Positions 1 through 6,576 are shown, numbered from the stretch's first letter. The stretch: DNA of 6,576 nucleotides from Chitinispirillaceae bacterium (GCA_016926315.1 JAFGOU010000506.1:1-6576), one strand, 5' to 3'. The notes: generated by a model from the sequence alone, not told the origin. Made by a program: numbers and translations.

Positions 1-1
1 G

Positions 2-484
2 GACGGCGGGACAAAGGCCAAGGCGAATTTGAAATTAATACTGTTTACCGCGGGAACAGGATCCGGGGATGCCTTTGGCGTGCAAAATAATAATACGGTA
101 AAGGGTTATTGTCAAAATGTTGGTATTTCCAGTAGCATCATATTTACCTTTCTCGTCGAGGGAGCGGGACACGACAGAAATGTGTGGAGACCGAGCTTCT
201 GGAATTTCGCCCAGATGGCGTGCGCGAGGGGATTTGCGGACGTAGGGAATACTGCTGTCCGGGAGTACACTGCCGGCCATTTTTCCATTGTCGCCATGGC
301 CGGCAACGTGGGCGTATTTGACTTGCGGGGAAAATTCCTGAAATCCATTACGGCTACGGAATTCTCCAATCGGGCACGCGACCTTGCGCCGGGATCGTAT
401 ATCGTCCAATGGCAAAACGGCAACCGTCATTTCGTCGGAAAATATGCAGTTAGCAAAGACTACAATAGTTGTGAGGTGAAGTGA
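2..484 (+). CDS. CE1/FrmB-like esterase with C-terminal sorting-type domain, 5' partial
   Basis: The reading frame is open to the left edge, so the true start lies outside; the TTG at 29 is internal. 160 residues are visible. Residues 10-70 match the end of an alpha/beta-hydrolase of the carbohydrate esterase 1 / S-formylglutathione hydrolase-like group: a strand leading to FTAGTGSGD, where D23 is the expected catalytic Asp, then EGAGHDRNVW with H57 as the expected catalytic His, followed by the SFWNFAQMA helix. The nucleophile Ser would be upstream. Residues ~95-155 form a second beta-rich unit (VGVFDLRGKFLKS, then LAPGSYIVQW) like FlgD-Ig/type-A sorting C-terminal domains, so the protein is probably exported and delivered to the cell surface or medium. 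In this family context the likely reaction is removal of acyl or feruloyl esters from plant polysaccharide. The exact substrate cannot be read. It ends in TGA at 482-484, and no strong terminator follows. Confidence 0.72.
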   Translation, partial: DGGTKAKANLKLILFTAGTGSGDAFGVQNNNTVKGYCQNVGISSSIIFTFLVEGAGHDRNVWRPSFWNFAQMACARGFADVGNTAVREYTAGHFSIVAMAGNVGVFDLRGKFLKSITATEFSNRARDLAPGSYIVQWQNGNRHFVGKYAVSKDYNSCEVK

Positions 485-703
485 ATAATGCTTTAACCGG
501 CCGTGCTCAATGTGTCAACATCTAGAACCAGCAGGCGCATGACGCCCGGTTGGTTGTAATAAAAAGAAAACGCGATAAAGAGTTTGTTGCAATATGAAAG
601 GAGGAAGGGGGCAATAACCTGGGGAGGGATCCGGTACGTGCGGCCGGACAAAAGAGTATCCAACAATTAAAATCACCATTAAAAAAACAAGGAGAGGAAT
701 GGT
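485..703 (+). other. Non-coding leader between esterase and small sorting-type protein
   Basis: This 219-base gap holds no credible gene. It contains a purine-rich run at 597-611 including a perfect Shine-Dalgarno-like AAAGGAGG (597-604) with no usable start after it, and a small inverted repeat TCCGG/CCGGA (630-634 and 644-648, 9-base loop). A weak sigma70-like pair is possible (TTGGTT at 550-555, GATAAA at 574-579, 18-base spacer). An imperfect inverted repeat (495-504 with 542-551, one mismatch, 37-base loop) is too open to call a terminator. The gap most likely carries the promoter and untranslated leader of the downstream genes. No riboswitch family was recognised. Confidence 0.45.
689..697 (+). 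promoter_or_regulatory. Ribosome binding site for the 704 gene
   Basis: AAGGAGAGG ends 6 bases before the ATG at 704. It fixes that start and shows that this genome uses strong Shine-Dalgarno sites. Confidence 0.75.
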
Positions 704-1102
704 ATGAAAAAACCACTGTTGGTTCTCGCAGCAGTACTGTTGGCGCTGCCGCTCACGGTCGGTTCCGTGACCTGGCAGATGGACAGCAACCAGTTCCAGT
801 GGCCGGCCACGTCGGTGAAACGTCCCGGACCGGACCAATCAGTCACTTTGTCATTGGCGTGCAAACCTGATGCCGCAGGGGGGATCGTGAAGATATCCTA
901 TGCCCTGCCCACGGGTGTCAAAAACGCAACGCTCAGGATATACGGGGTTTCCGGTGCGCTTGTAAAAGATTTCCGGCTGCGGTCAGGAAGCGCCGCAATA
1001 CACTGGGACATCGGCGCTGACCGCGTGGCCCCGGGAGTATACGTCGCATTGCTGCGGTGCGGTACGCTGGAGAACAAACAACCTATAGCCATCATCAACT
1101 AG
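704..1102 (+). CDS. Small exported protein made of a stand-alone FlgD-Ig-like/sorting-type domain
   Basis: 132 residues. Residues 1-20 are a Sec signal peptide (two Lys, then a Leu/Ala/Val core, cleavage probably after LTVGS). Residues 21-58 are a short linker with no recognisable fold. Residues ~60-132 match the FlgD Ig-like / type-A C-terminal sorting pattern: VKISYALP, then TLRIYGVSGALVKDF, then HWDIGADRVAPGVYVALL. The same layout ends the upstream esterase. Such units normally sit at the end of a long secreted enzyme; here the unit is almost the whole protein. The two cysteines (C53, C119) could form a disulfide. The GH3 gene starts 12 bases later, so the two are very likely translated from one mRNA, and the protein may work with the enzyme, which has no sorting domain of its own. 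Alternatives are the remnant of a larger secreted protein or a small surface protein of unrelated function. The domain call is fairly secure; the role is unknown. Confidence 0.7.
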   Translation: MKKPLLVLAAVLLALPLTVGSVTWQMDSNQFQWPATSVKRPGPDQSVTLSLACKPDAAGGIVKISYALPTGVKNATLRIYGVSGALVKDFRLRSGSAAIHWDIGADRVAPGVYVALLRCGTLENKQPIAIIN

Positions 1103-1114
1103 CGGAGGCCATCC

Positions 1115-3466
1115 ATGAACATACGTGTGTATTTCCTAGCAATAATGGCAGCCGCGGCAACGGCCAGCGCCGATCTGACAACGGTAACGATAGACAACCA
1201 GTCGCTGCACGCTCCCAACACGGCAATGGGCATGACGTACAGCGGCATGATACAGTATTCACTCGCTCCAATGGCGGCGAACGATTCCGTATTCGTCAGC
1301 GTGACCATCAGGCCCGCGGCCGGAGGAGACAATCTCACGCTGAGCGAGGTGAGCGGTGATGTGGGAAGCATCTTTGTCAATACCAACACGCCCGCCGTGG
1401 CCAGGACGTATACGATATTTTTCCAGGCGTCGAACGCCGTGCCGGGGGTGTCCTATATCGCCCACCTGACGGCGAACGCCAATCCCTCAAGTGCGAAAAC
1501 TCACTACGACAATCTCATCAACACGCTGTCAAAAACCCAGGAAGCGACGCTGATGACGCCCAACGGCTACATGGAGAGCAACGGCGCTGGCAGCGTTCCA
1601 ATGATCTACATGGCCGACGGGCCCCACGGGGTGCGGGGCAACGGCAACGCCACCTGTTTTGCGACCTGCGCAGGCCTGTGCAATACCTGGGACACTGCCA
1701 TGGCGTATCTGCAGGGACAGGCAAAGGGCGAGGAGTTCAGGGGGCTCGGCAGGAACTGCTCTCTCGGACCGGCCGACGACCTCGTGTATCACCCTCAGGG
1801 CGGCAGGGCGTCGGAGTACTACGGCGAGGACCCGTATCTCTGCGGACGCATGCAGGCGGCCGACGTGCGGGGGCTCCAGTCCAGGGGGGTCATCGCCACG
1901 ATTAAGCACTATGCCTGCAACAACAAGGAGGAGAACCGGACGACCATGAGCTCGGTCATGGACGAGCGCTCCATGCGGGAGATCTATCTTTACAACTGGA
2001 AACCAGCCATCGCCTCAAACCAGGGTTGCTGGGGCATCATGAACGGCTATAACCGCGTCAGCACTCCCACTGCCAGTTACTGCGGTACGAACCGGTATCT
2101 CCTGAGCACGGTGCTGCGCGAGGAGTGGGGATACAAGTTCCTTGTCATGACCGACTGGGGGGCAAAATTCGATAACCTGGGCGAGGGTATGAACTGGGGC
2201 TGCGACATTCAGATGCCCAGCGGGAGCGTCTACACCACCAGCGCCATCAGCGGCTATGGTGACAGCCTCGTCAGCGTTCACGCACGAAGGGTCATTTATG
2301 CCCATGAGATGCTCGGCGACATGGCGGCCGGGTACAACCGTACCGCATACCAATCGACCGTGAACAGCGCTGCACACGCGCAGACGGTGCGGCAGATAGG
2401 AGCTGCCGGAATCGTGCTCGCGAAAAATGCGGGAAATCTTCTGCCCATACCGAAAACGGGAAAGACGATCGCCATCACCGGGCCGTATAAGTCGACGTGC
2501 CGTCTTGGTCCCGGAGGCAGCAGTCAAGTTACTCCGCCGACGTCAGCCCAGATAGATCCTACAGAAGGCATCAATAACCTTCTTGCCGGTGCGGGCTCCG
2601 GCGCATCGACCATAACGACCAACCTGAACAGCGCCGATTACATCCTTGTTTTTGTGGGCGTCACCGGAGAGCGGGAGGGAAGCGACCGGCCGAGCCTGGG
2701 GGTCGATGGAGAGAGCGATGTCCAGGCAGCCCTGAATGCGACGAACGGCGCGAACAAAACGGTCGTCATCTTTACCGGCGGCAGCGCCGCGAGCGCGGGC
2801 ACATGGTCATCCGCCCCGGCAATCCTGATCGCTTTTTACCCGGGACAGCAACAGGGAAACAGCATAGCCGATGTTCTGTTCGGCGACGTCAACCCAAGCG
2901 GCAAGCTGGCGGTCACCTTCCCGGCAAACGCCTCACAGCTGCCGAATTTCTCGTTAAGCGGCGGCAATCTGAAATATCCGCGAAGCGACACGGCGCACGG
3001 TTATTTCAGGGCGTGCAAAAGGGGGGAAACTCCCCTGTTCTGGTTCGGGCACGGCTTGAGCTACACGACCTTCTCGTACTCAAACCTGCAGGTCTATCCG
3101 GCCTCGATCAAGGCGGGCGACAGGGTACGGGTCAGGGTCACGGTGACGAACACGGGCAGCGTGGCGGGCAAAGAGGTGGTGCAGCTCTATTGTTCCATGC
3201 CGAATACCAATCCCTCTCTTCCTGTACGAGTGCAGGACCTGAGGGGATTCACCAAGGTGTCTCTGAATGCAGGTGCCAGCACCACGGTGGATTTCGAGCT
3301 CGCCAGAGAGGAGATGCAGGTGTACAATCCAGGCGGCACGGATTACGCCAATAACGGGCATAACGGCGTGTGGACGGTCCTCTCCGGAACCTATAACGTG
3401 CGCGTGGGCACGTCGGCCGACAGGAGTGCCACACCGAGCATGAGCGGCAGTTTTACCGTGCAATAA
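1115..3466 (+). CDS. Glycoside hydrolase family 3 beta-glycosidase, exported
   Basis: 783 residues, complete, with a GGAGG-type site at 1104-1108. Residues 1-19 are a signal peptide (cleavage near ATASA). Residues ~20-120 are an extra beta-rich domain before the GH3 core. The (beta/alpha)8 domain follows (~125-400): ADGPHG (D168), GGR (R231), KHYACNNKE (K264, H265) and VMTDWGA with D347 as the nucleophile. The alpha/beta sandwich (~415-640) includes GEREGSDR, where E521 is the likely acid/base. GHGLSYT (645-651) leads into the C-terminal fibronectin-III-like domain (~660-780). The main sugar-binding and catalytic residues of the family are present, so it should be active, releasing a beta-linked glucose, xylose or similar unit from a non-reducing end. 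GH3 specificity cannot be read from motifs. Oddities: the usual N-I-x-R-x-P-x-G-G-R segment reads DLVYHPQGGR, losing the first Arg; there are many cysteines; there is no C-terminal sorting domain although neighbours carry one. It acts outside the cytoplasm, in the periplasm or at the surface. Confidence 0.93.
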   Translation: MNIRVYFLAIMAAAATASADLTTVTIDNQSLHAPNTAMGMTYSGMIQYSLAPMAANDSVFVSVTIRPAAGGDNLTLSEVSGDVGSIFVNTNTPAVARTYTIFFQASNAVPGVSYIAHLTANANPSSAKTHYDNLINTLSKTQEATLMTPNGYMESNGAGSVPMIYMADGPHGVRGNGNATCFATCAGLCNTWDTAMAYLQGQAKGEEFRGLGRNCSLGPADDLVYHPQGGRASEYYGEDPYLCGRMQAADVRGLQSRGVIATIKHYACNNKEENRTTMSSVMDERSMREIYLYNWKPAIASNQGCWGIMNGYNRVSTPTASYCGTNRYLLSTVLREEWGYKFLVMTDWGAKFDNLGEGMNWGCDIQMPSGSVYTTSAISGYGDSLVSVHARRVIYAHEMLGDMAAGYNRTAYQSTVNSAAHAQTVRQIGAAGIVLAKNAGNLLPIPKTGKTIAITGPYKSTCRLGPGGSSQVTPPTSAQIDPTEGINNLLAGAGSGASTITTNLNSADYILVFVGVTGEREGSDRPSLGVDGESDVQAALNATNGANKTVVIFTGGSAASAGTWSSAPAILIAFYPGQQQGNSIADVLFGDVNPSGKLAVTFPANASQLPNFSLSGGNLKYPRSDTAHGYFRACKRGETPLFWFGHGLSYTTFSYSNLQVYPASIKAGDRVRVRVTVTNTGSVAGKEVVQLYCSMPNTNPSLPVRVQDLRGFTKVSLNAGASTTVDFELAREEMQVYNPGGTDYANNGHNGVWTVLSGTYNVRVGTSADRSATPSMSGSFTVQ

Positions 3467-3490
3467 TCATGGTGCAACGCACCTATGAAT

Positions 3491-3516
3491 GGCAGGCGGT
3501 TATACGACCGCCTGCC
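3491..3516 (+). terminator. Perfect 10-bp hairpin after the GH3 gene, possible terminator or attenuator
   Basis: Arm GGCAGGCGGT (3491-3500), loop TATACG (3501-3506), arm ACCGCCTGCC (3507-3516), with no mismatch. It sits 24 bases after the GH3 stop. The bases just downstream are CTGTTTGG rather than a clean U-run; a run of six T occurs only at 3539-3544. It may therefore be a weak rho-independent terminator, or a hairpin that protects the 3' end of the GH3 mRNA and sets different levels for the genes on either side. Confidence 0.55.
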
Positions 3517-3565
3517 CTGTTTGGACGCATATTGAGGATTTTTTAAACATCATATCTGAAAAACG

Positions 3566-3572
3566 AAAGGAG
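3566..3572 (+). promoter_or_regulatory. Ribosome binding site deciding the start of the barrel gene
   Basis: AAAGGAG lies 6 bases before the ATG at 3579. The open frame extends up to an ATG at 3489, but that start lacks a good site and would translate the whole hairpin at 3491-3516. Starting at 3579 puts a signal peptide at the N-terminus, so 3579 is preferred. Confidence 0.8.
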
Positions 3573-3578
3573 CAGATA

Positions 3579-5015
3579 ATGTTCCGGAAAAGCGTAGTTC
3601 CCTGTGCACTCTCTATACTGTGTTTTATCCTTCCGCTCGCTGCCGGTGAGGAGCTCCAGGAGGAAGTCGTACTGCGGCCGCACGTGTACGGCCATTTTCA
3701 ATCAGGACAGATCGTGAACGGATCGCTTAAATATGATGACCGAAGCTACTGGGGCCATGTGCAGGATGATTACACCATACGGCATTTCTGGCATGAAGAC
3801 GCCATTATTGAAGGCGGGCTTGACGCGATCTATCGCGAACGGCTTAAAATGACCTTTACGCTGGGATCCAAACTCTATTTCTCCTACCCGTTGCTCGTCA
3901 ACGAGAAGTATACGAAAAACACCAGGCAGAGCGTCTATATCGGCGATCTGTACGCCCAATATCACATCGGCGACCTTGCCATGCCGTACTTCCTCGGCCA
4001 GGTCGGCTATTTCAGGTATAAATACAATCCTGAGTGCCGCAACTTCGGAGACTATATGTTCCGCACCGGCACCTATCCCGTCTGGTTCGACATGTCGTTC
4101 GACGCCCCCTGGCAGCGGCTCCTCGGTCTTCACGGGCAGACCAATGTGTTCAAGAGCCTCAAGCTCGATGTCCTGCTCATCAGCTCCACGGTCCATCCGA
4201 CCATGAACTGGTCGCTGGCAGGCCTCGCTGATTACGATGTGGCGGGCCTTCATTTTGTCACTATAGGCGCGGGCGTCGACTTCGCGCACCTTTTTTCCGT
4301 GTACAACAAGAATACCTACCCCTTTTTCGGCGGAGACATTACGACGCCGTCGACCTCTCAAACGAACTTCCGCTATCTTGACAATATGCGCATCGAAAAC
4401 GGCACCGATACCTTATTTGACACCTGCTATTACACCTTCAAGGGCACCAAGGTAATGGGGCGGATAGCCATAGATCCCAAGGCGCTGCTGCCAAAGGAGC
4501 TCACTGTATTCGGTCTCTCGTTCGGTCCCAACGACCTCAAACTTTACGCCGAGGCCGATCTCATCGGCTATACAAACTATCCTGACACCGGAATATCCCA
4601 GGCAAACCAGAAACAGCTTGTCGCGCCGTCCTATAATGACCGGTGGGAGAGGATGCCGGTTGCCGTGGGGTTCAATTTTCCGGCGTTCAGGCTCCTCGAT
4701 GTGCTCAACGCTGAATGTGAATGGTTCGGCGCACGGTACATGAACGACGCATCGAACCTGATGAATAAAGGCGATCAACCGCTGCCGTATAATGTCGTCT
4801 TCTGGGGACAACCCGGCGAACCGAAAAAGGCATTCCTCAAATGGTCGCTCTATGCGAAAAAATCGTTTGCGAACGGTCATTTCGCGATCACGGGCCAGAT
4901 CGGACGCGACCATCTGGTGCTGCCGTGCGCCGCATTTGCCTTTGAACAGTGGAACGAATTTCTTGTGGAGGCGGATGACTGGGGATGGTACCTGAAGACG
5001 AGCTGGTACTATTGA
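3579..5015 (+). CDS. Predicted outer-membrane beta-barrel protein, family unknown
   Basis: 478 residues from the ATG at 3579. Residues 1-23 are a signal peptide (FRKS, hydrophobic ALSILCFILPLAAG). There is no lipobox, so it is not a lipoprotein. The mature chain has no hydrophobic helix but many short alternating aromatic/hydrophobic strands separated by polar turns, for example TFTLGSKLYFSYP, VYIGDLYAQYHIGDL and VGYFRYKYN. It ends in WGWYLKTSWYY; a final strand closing on an aromatic residue is typical of substrates of the BAM assembly machine. The size would suit a barrel of roughly 16-18 strands. It lies between two glycosidases, which suggests a pore for oligosaccharide entry or exit. There is no plug domain or TonB box, so it is not a SusC-type receptor. 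I do not recognise a named family. The barrel class is well supported by composition and C-terminus; transport of sugars is inference from position only. Confidence 0.68.
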   Translation: MFRKSVVPCALSILCFILPLAAGEELQEEVVLRPHVYGHFQSGQIVNGSLKYDDRSYWGHVQDDYTIRHFWHEDAIIEGGLDAIYRERLKMTFTLGSKLYFSYPLLVNEKYTKNTRQSVYIGDLYAQYHIGDLAMPYFLGQVGYFRYKYNPECRNFGDYMFRTGTYPVWFDMSFDAPWQRLLGLHGQTNVFKSLKLDVLLISSTVHPTMNWSLAGLADYDVAGLHFVTIGAGVDFAHLFSVYNKNTYPFFGGDITTPSTSQTNFRYLDNMRIENGTDTLFDTCYYTFKGTKVMGRIAIDPKALLPKELTVFGLSFGPNDLKLYAEADLIGYTNYPDTGISQANQKQLVAPSYNDRWERMPVAVGFNFPAFRLLDVLNAECEWFGARYMNDASNLMNKGDQPLPYNVVFWGQPGEPKKAFLKWSLYAKKSFANGHFAITGQIGRDHLVLPCAAFAFEQWNEFLVEADDWGWYLKTSWYY

Positions 5016-5041
5016 TAATAAAAGAAGCTTCTGAACAACGC

Positions 5042-5059
5042 ATGTCACACGGCTGACAT
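5042..5059 (+). repeat. Short inverted repeat upstream of the rhamnosidase gene
   Basis: ATGTCA (5042-5047) and TGACAT (5054-5059) are perfect complements around the 6-base loop CACGGC. They lie 10 bases before the Shine-Dalgarno site of the next gene. This could be a small mRNA hairpin or an operator half-site pair. At 6 bp it may also be chance. Confidence 0.3.
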
Positions 5060-5068
5060 TCCGAGAGT

Positions 5069-5074
5069 GGAGGG
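5069..5074 (+). promoter_or_regulatory. Ribosome binding site for the rhamnosidase gene
   Basis: GGAGGG lies 4 bases before the ATG at 5079. The ATG begins a signal peptide, which supports this start. Confidence 0.65.
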
Positions 5075-5078
5075 TTGT

Positions 5079-6576
5079 ATGAAATTTTTTCACGGATTGC
5101 GGATACCTGCGGCGGTTGTTTCCGTGCTGACGTTGGTTGCATCGGCACCGGCGGCGGTCTCGGTGGTCAACCTACGATGCGAATACCTGCCTCTTGCGCT
5201 GGGCGTCGACACTACCATTCCGCGCTTCAGCTGGCAGCTCGACGACGACGCGGCGACACGAGGCCAGAAGCAGACCGCGTATCAGATCCTGGTCGCGAGC
5301 AGCCTCGCCCTTATCAACGGCAACAGCGGAGATCTCTGGAACAGCGGCACGGTGAATTCCGAGCAGTCGGTCAACGTTGAATACGCGGGCTCCCCGCTCT
5401 CCTCAGGCATGGATTGCTACTGGAAAGTCCGGGCCTTTGACAAAGACGGCACGGCTACCGGCTGGAGCGCTGCGGCAAGGTTCTCGGTGGGCCTGCTTAC
5501 CGCTTCGGATTGGAAAGGCAGCTGGATCAGCATGGCCTCGGCAACGGACCAGAATTGTCCCTGGTTCAGAAAGACCTTTTCGCTGAGCGAAATTCCCGAA
5601 AATGCATTTGCGTATATCGCTTCGGCGGGTTTCCATGAACTGCAGGTGAACGGCCAGAAGATGAATGACTCTGCGGTGCTGAGCCCCTCGGTGAGCAATA
5701 TGGCCAAGCGGGTATTGTACCGGACGTATGATATCACGTCCTACCTTAAGGTCGGCAACAATGCGATCGGCGTATGGCTGGCGCCGGGATGGTCACTCTG
5801 GCCGGTCCATAATGGCTGGCCGAATTTCAATCTCAGCAAAAGGCCGATATTCATCGGCCAGGTGGAAATGAAAAGTCCTGCCGGTGCGATAACAAGGGTC
5901 GTGACCGATAATACCTGGAAATGCCGCCTCAGTTGCCTGACGCATATCGGCGGATGGCAGTTTGGCAATTTCGGCGGCGAACGGCTCGATGCGCAAAACG
6001 ACATTCCAGGGTGGAGCACCGCGGAATTGGATGAGACCGGATGGGGAAACGCAACTGCGTATACGCTTTCCCGCGCCATATCTTCCGATTTGGTGCCGCC
6101 AAACCGCAAATGCGCCGTTATCGAAGCGGCGAGCGTCACCGGCAGCGGCAGCAGCTGCCAGATAAAAATGAAAGAGGTGTACACCGGATGGATCGAAGTA
6201 AAACTCAAAGGCAATCCCGGCAGCTCGGCACGCATAACCGTCAACCTTGACGGCGGCACCGGGGCTGCAATGGGGGCGCAGGACGAGTATATCTTCGACA
6301 ACTCGGGAGAGGGCACCTTCTGCAACCGTTTCAACTATCACGAAATCCTGTATGTCAATATCAGCGGGATCAGTGCGAGACCGGCCGTGACCGACATTAA
6401 AGGCTACCGGATCGCCAATGATCTTACGCGCACCGGATCCTTTGATTGCTCCAACGCACTCATCAAAAAAGAGTACGACATAACGCTCAATACCTGCGGG
6501 AATCTGACCACCAGCGGACAGACGGTAGACTGCCCCCACCGTGAGCGGCTCGGCTATGGCGGCGACGGGCAGGGCC
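5079..6576 (+). CDS. GH78 alpha-L-rhamnosidase, exported, 3' partial
   Basis: 499 residues are visible and the frame runs off the right edge without a stop; family members are usually about 900-1,000 residues, so roughly half is present. Residues 1-26 are a signal peptide (KFFHGLR, hydrophobic core, ASAPAA). An N-terminal fibronectin-like domain (~28-140) shows LGVDTTIPRFSWQL, RGQKQTAYQILVASS and CYWKVRAFDKDG. The rhamnosidase N domain follows (~162-320: FRKTFSL, AYIASAGFHELQVNGQK, ITSYLKVGNNAIGVWLAPGW, GGERLDAQNDIPGWS), then a further beta-sandwich (~340-450). The catalytic (alpha/alpha)6 barrel starts near 455 and holds DCPHRERLGYGGD: D484, E489 (general acid by family analogy) and D496 match the spacing of D567, E572 and D579 in the Bacillus RhaB enzyme. 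The second catalytic Glu would be beyond the edge. The reaction is removal of terminal alpha-L-rhamnose from plant polysaccharide or glycosides, outside the cytoplasm. The gap to the barrel gene is 63 bases without a terminator, so they are probably co-transcribed. Confidence 0.93.
   Translation, partial: MKFFHGLRIPAAVVSVLTLVASAPAAVSVVNLRCEYLPLALGVDTTIPRFSWQLDDDAATRGQKQTAYQILVASSLALINGNSGDLWNSGTVNSEQSVNVEYAGSPLSSGMDCYWKVRAFDKDGTATGWSAAARFSVGLLTASDWKGSWISMASATDQNCPWFRKTFSLSEIPENAFAYIASAGFHELQVNGQKMNDSAVLSPSVSNMAKRVLYRTYDITSYLKVGNNAIGVWLAPGWSLWPVHNGWPNFNLSKRPIFIGQVEMKSPAGAITRVVTDNTWKCRLSCLTHIGGWQFGNFGGERLDAQNDIPGWSTAELDETGWGNATAYTLSRAISSDLVPPNRKCAVIEAASVTGSGSSCQIKMKEVYTGWIEVKLKGNPGSSARITVNLDGGTGAAMGAQDEYIFDNSGEGTFCNRFNYHEILYVNISGISARPAVTDIKGYRIANDLTRTGSFDCSNALIKKEYDITLNTCGNLTTSGQTVDCPHRERLGYGGDGQG

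Noticed and set aside
495..551. Possible terminator after the esterase gene
   Set aside because: The arms match only with a mismatch, the loop is 37 bases and no T-run follows.
3521..3549. Possible sigma70 promoter (TTGGAC, 17-base spacer, TAAACA) before the barrel gene
   Set aside because: Each box matches the consensus at only about half its positions, too weak to call from sequence alone.
3489..3578. Upstream ATG extension of the barrel gene
   Set aside because: It has no good ribosome site, reads through the hairpin at 3491-3516 and would bury the signal peptide that begins at 3579.
3702..4361. Long minus-strand open frame (219 codons), with similar ones at 4413-5093 and 5793-6539
   Set aside because: They lie opposite well-supported + strand genes, show no signal peptide, ribosome site or recognisable motif, and are expected by chance in this GC-rich codon usage.
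5023..5032. Perfect 10-base palindrome AGAAGCTTCT after the barrel gene
   Set aside because: It has no loop, so it cannot form a normal terminator hairpin. It contains a common 6-base palindrome and may be chance.

Overview
The window carries five protein-coding genes, all on the + strand, that read as a cluster of exported carbohydrate-active proteins. In order they are: the C-terminal end of a CE1/FrmB-like esterase that carries a C-terminal sorting-type domain (2-484, cut by the left edge); a small exported protein that is little more than a FlgD-Ig-like/sorting-type domain (704-1102); a complete family 3 glycoside hydrolase with an extra N-terminal beta-rich domain (1115-3466); a predicted outer-membrane beta-barrel of unknown family (3579-5015); and the N-terminal half of a GH78 alpha-L-rhamnosidase, cut by the right edge just after its catalytic acid motif (5079-6576). 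No RNA gene, mobile element, CRISPR array or long repeat was seen.

Organism: every visible N-terminus has a Sec signal peptide, and the barrel protein implies a Gram-negative (diderm) cell. Strong purine-rich Shine-Dalgarno sites precede the genes, which argues against typical Bacteroidetes. FlgD-Ig/type-A-sorting-like C-termini, a beta-rich N-terminal domain on the GH3 and an orphan beta-barrel beside the glycosidases together resemble uncultured Fibrobacterota (Chitinispirillia/Chitinivibrionia-like) or a related plant-polysaccharide degrader. This placement is inference from protein style only.

Layout: the esterase ends at 484. A 219-base non-coding leader (485-703) follows, and is the most likely place for the promoter of the downstream group. 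The small protein and the GH3 are 12 bases apart and almost certainly co-transcribed. A perfect 10-bp hairpin (3491-3516) lies between the GH3 and the barrel gene and may end or attenuate the first transcript. The barrel and rhamnosidase genes are 63 bases apart with no convincing terminator between them.

Function: an esterase, a beta-glycosidase and an alpha-L-rhamnosidase fit stepwise removal of ester groups, beta-linked sugars and terminal rhamnose from a plant glycan (pectic rhamnogalacturonan or a rhamnosylated, acylated glycoside). The barrel could let products into the periplasm. No SusC/SusD pair, TonB receptor, inner-membrane transporter or regulator is in view. I see no clearly novel system. 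The items most worth a second look are the stand-alone sorting-type protein, the unassigned barrel and the altered GH3 motif.
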